Shown: in pieces, positions 28,895 to 31,103 of the stretch | How the letters are laid out: every line of letters starts with the position of its first letter | Position numbering within the stretch: position 1 is the stretch's first letter | Assembly: GCA_964394205.1 (NCBI GenBank) | Contig: CAYMVS010000022.1 | Span: forward strand, 1-31,103 | DNA length: 31,103 nucleotides | Direction: 5' to 3' | Origin: HGM05190 sp964394205 | Lineage (GTDB): Bacteria > Bacteroidota > Bacteroidia > Bacteroidales > Muribaculaceae | Made by a program: the position numbers and the translations under genes | Notes under the pieces: model-generated | Databases searched by the model: none | Told to the model about the DNA's origin: nothing | The model's input: only the letters and a program-made list of their open reading frames with translations

Positions 28895-30972
28895 CGCTCG
28901 GCAAGCATTTTTTCAAGTTGGACAACCTCGTCTCTGAGCCTTGCCGCCTCCATGAAGTCGAGGTCTTTGGCGGCCTCGAGCATCTTTGAACGGCACAGGT
29001 CGATCTGTTTTCGAATCTCGTCGGGACTCATGTAGCTCAACACGGGGTCGGCGGCAATGCCTGCGCCGGGATTGAACTCGTCGGTGTACATCGAGGGGGG
29101 CGTGTCGGCCGCCGGTCGTGAGTTGTCCAGGCGATGCCGGCGCAACTCTTTGGCCGTCGTTGCAGCCTCGTCGGCCCCCTTGTCGAGACCTATCAGGCGG
29201 GCGCGAGCCTTGACGATGGCCTGGGGCGTGATGCCGTGCTCCTCGTTATATTTCAGCTGCAGCCCGCGGCGGCGCTCAGTCTCGTCAATGGTTTGCTGCA
29301 TCGAGTCGGTGATCTTGTCGGCATACATGATGACACGCCCGTTCAGGTGACGGGCCGCGCGGCCTACAATCTGGGTCAACGCGCGGTTTGACCGCAGAAA
29401 GCCCTCCTTGTCGGCATCGAGGATGGCCACGAGCGACACCTCGGGCAGGTCGAGGCCCTCGCGCAGCAGGTTGACACCGATCAGCACATCGTAGGTGCCT
29501 GCGCGCAGGTCGTCGAGTATCCTGATGCGGTCAAGCGTGTCGACATCGCTGTGTATATAGGCTGTCTTGAACCGTAATTTCAGCAGATATTCATTAAGCT
29601 CCTCGGCCATGCGCTTGGTCAGAGTGGTGACAAGCACACGCTCGTCGTGCTCGATACACTGCTGTATCTGCTCGATCAGGTGGTCAATCTGGTTGAGCGA
29701 CGGGTGAACCTCGATAACCGGGTCGAGCAGGCCGGTCGGACGGATAATCTGCTCGACCACAACCCCCTCGCTGCGCTCCAGCTCATAGTCGGCCGGGGTG
29801 GCGCTGACATAGACCACCTGAGGGGTGAGCCGCTCAAACTCCTCAAACTTGAGGGGACGGTTGTCGAGAGCCGCCGGCAGCCTGAAACCATAGTCCACGA
29901 GGTTCATCTTGCGCGACAGGTCGCCGCCATACATCGCCCTGATCTGGGGGATGGTCACGTGGCTCTCGTCGATGATGGTCAGGAAATCTTTCGGGAAATA
30001 GTCGAGCAGGCAGAACGGACGCATCCCCGGCTCGCGACCGTCGAAATAGCGGCTGTAGTTTTCAATCCCCGAGCAGTGGCCCACCTCGCGTATCATCTCC
30101 ACGTCGTAGGTCACACGCTCAAGCAAGCGCTTGGCCTCCAGAGGCTTCCCCTCGTTTTGGAAAGCCTCGACCTGGGCCCCGAGGTCAAGCTGGATCTGCG
30201 ACAGCGCCGACCCCACCCGCTCGGGCGACGTCACAAAAATATTGGCCGGGTAGATCTTAAAAGAGTCGTGGCTGCCAAGCGAGCCCCCCTCGGGGTGCAT
30301 CGTGGAGATCGACTCAATCTCGTTGCCCCAGAACACCACGCGCAGGATGATCTCCTCGTAGGCCAGACGGATGTCGACAGTGTCGCCCTTGACCCTGAAC
30401 GTGCCGCGGCCAAGCTCAACCTCATTGCGGCTGTAGAGCGAGTTGACAAGGTCGCGCAAAAACTTGTTGCGCGCGATCTTCTGCCCCACATGTATCTCGA
30501 TCACACTGCTGTGAAAATCCTCGGGATTGCCGATGCCATAGAGACACGACACCGACGACACCACAATCACATCCTTGCGGCCCGACAGCAAGGCCGACGT
30601 GGTCGACAGTCTCAGCTTGTCGATCTCATCGTTGATCATCAGGTCTTTCTCGATGTATTTGTCGACGCTCGGAATATAGGCCTCGGGCTGATAGTAGTCA
30701 TAGTAGGACACAAAATATTGCACCGAGTTGTTGGGGAAAAATTGCTGGAACTCACTGTACAGCTGAGCCGCGAGCGTTTTGTTGTGGCTCAGGATGAGCG
30801 TAGGCTTCTCAACCTTTTGAATCACATTGGCCATGGTGAACGTCTTTCCCGAGCCCGTCACACCAAGGAGAGTCTGTGCCGGCAGATTTTGGTTAATACC
30901 ATCCACCAACTGTTGAATAGCCTCAGGCTGATCGCCTGTCGGACTGTAAGCCGACTGTAGTTCAAACTTCAT
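28891..30972 (-). CDS. uvrB: Excinuclease ABC subunit UvrB
   Basis: A 693-residue DNA-damage recognition helicase of nucleotide excision repair, which works with UvrA and UvrC. Motifs in order are Walker A GVTGSGKTFTM (37-47) and the beta-hairpin that clamps DNA, with YFVSYYDYYQPEAYIP. Next come the DEAD-like IDESHVTIPQ, helicase motif V NLLREGLDLPEV and motif VI QIVGRAARH. A C-terminal UVR domain, MLEAAKDLDFMEAARLRDE, binds UvrC. Full length for the family. It is first in the unit uvrB-ygiQ-patatin-amylase, with a -7 element at 31001-31008. uvrA and uvrC are not in the window. Confidence 0.98.
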   Translation of the reverse strand: MKFELQSAYSPTGDQPEAIQQLVDGINQNLPAQTLLGVTGSGKTFTMANVIQKVEKPTLILSHNKTLAAQLYSEFQQFFPNNSVQYFVSYYDYYQPEAYIPSVDKYIEKDLMINDEIDKLRLSTTSALLSGRKDVIVVSSVSCLYGIGNPEDFHSSVIEIHVGQKIARNKFLRDLVNSLYSRNEVELGRGTFRVKGDTVDIRLAYEEIILRVVFWGNEIESISTMHPEGGSLGSHDSFKIYPANIFVTSPERVGSALSQIQLDLGAQVEAFQNEGKPLEAKRLLERVTYDVEMIREVGHCSGIENYSRYFDGREPGMRPFCLLDYFPKDFLTIIDESHVTIPQIRAMYGGDLSRKMNLVDYGFRLPAALDNRPLKFEEFERLTPQVVYVSATPADYELERSEGVVVEQIIRPTGLLDPVIEVHPSLNQIDHLIEQIQQCIEHDERVLVTTLTKRMAEELNEYLLKLRFKTAYIHSDVDTLDRIRILDDLRAGTYDVLIGVNLLREGLDLPEVSLVAILDADKEGFLRSNRALTQIVGRAARHLNGRVIMYADKITDSMQQTIDETERRRGLQLKYNEEHGITPQAIVKARARLIGLDKGADEAATTAKELRRHRLDNSRPAADTPPSMYTDEFNPGAGIAADPVLSYMSPDEIRKQIDLCRSKMLEAAKDLDFMEAARLRDEVVQLEKMLAER

Positions 30973-31000
30973 AACCTTTAGACACCGTTATTGCAAACCA

Positions 31001-31008
31001 CAAAAATA
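31001..31008 (-). promoter_or_regulatory. -7 element for uvrB
   Basis: The minus strand reads TATTTTTG, a full match to TAnnTTTG, 28 nt before the uvrB start. No clear TTTG is found at the -33 spacing. Confidence 0.45.
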
Positions 31009-31063
31009 CAAAAAATTCAGCATTTTCACCCCCTCCACCAAAATTCCCACCAGGGCAACCGCA

Positions 31064-31103
31064 TCAAATTTTGGCCGAGAGTAGCATCTCAAACAGGTAG
31101 TCC
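31064..31103 (-). CDS. Possible C-terminal end of an upstream gene (cut by window edge)
   Basis: The minus strand reads in frame as DYLFEMLLSAKI followed by TGA at 31064-31066. The short stretch looks like an amphipathic helix and has codons like the neighbouring genes, but only 12 codons are visible, so the family cannot be named and the reading could be chance. If real, the gene ends 91 nt before the uvrB start. Confidence 0.3.
   Translation of the reverse strand, partial: DYLFEMLLSAKI

Noticed and set aside
29647..30960. A 437-codon open frame on the plus strand opposite uvrB
   Set aside because: It lies fully antisense to a clear UvrB, and its product has no recognisable domain. Long antisense frames are expected opposite high-G+C coding DNA.
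1..31103. CRISPR arrays, insertion sequences, prophage genes, tRNA or rRNA genes
   Set aside because: No regular repeat-spacer pattern, transposase, integrase, phage structural gene or cloverleaf was seen on reading both strands.

Overview
The window looks like chromosomal core DNA from a member of the Bacteroidales (Bacteroidota). A Muribaculaceae-type gut bacterium is my best guess, but I cannot confirm the family from sequence alone. The reasons are promoters of the Bacteroidota form (TTTG, about 19 nt, TAnnTTTG), almost no Shine-Dalgarno sequences, a short group 1 sigma factor, a GldH-type lipoprotein, a DPP5-like S9 peptidase and a fairly high G+C content. I see no phage, insertion sequence, CRISPR array, tRNA or rRNA.

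Layout. 1-364 (-): N-terminal part of rpoD. 585-2833 (-): a two-gene NatA/NatB-like ABC exporter. 2875-3831 (-): a membrane-anchored PP2C phosphatase. 4057-5948 (+): a secreted GH43 glycosidase overlapping ispE. 6055-9149 (+): grpE-dnaJ-rmuC, with a sigma-54-like promoter in front. 9288-9866 (+): a secreted Spy/CpxP-like protein with a structured upstream region. A strong two-way hairpin at 9900-9935 separates this from a long minus-strand series, read from 18331 down to 9967: coiled-coil protein, zapA, a 6S-like RNA, rny (RNase Y), ricT-like PSP1 protein, gldH, HAD phosphatase, M24 peptidase, CCA-adding enzyme, queD, queE. 18447-19721 (+): M18 aminopeptidase, whose stop codon abuts that of cysK (19722-20651, -). 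20741-24310 (-): prs, a DPP5-like peptidase and a DUF6155-like gene, read in that order. 24443-30972 (-): uvrB, ygiQ, a patatin-like lipase and a cytoplasmic GH13 amylase. A tiny gene end may lie at 31064-31103.

Most genes are housekeeping. Many neighbours are joined by 1-4 base stop/start overlaps, which suggests translational coupling. The clearest functional links are grpE with dnaJ, rny with ricT (RNase Y and a known type of RNase Y partner), the coiled-coil protein with zapA (cell division), and cca with queD/queE (tRNA maturation and modification).

I did not find a clearly new multi-gene system. The best leads are the inverted repeat and GTTAAAC repeats in front of the Spy-like gene, the sigma-54-like site at grpE, the structured RNA between zapA and rny, the rny-ricT coupling, and a DnaJ that lacks one zinc cysteine.
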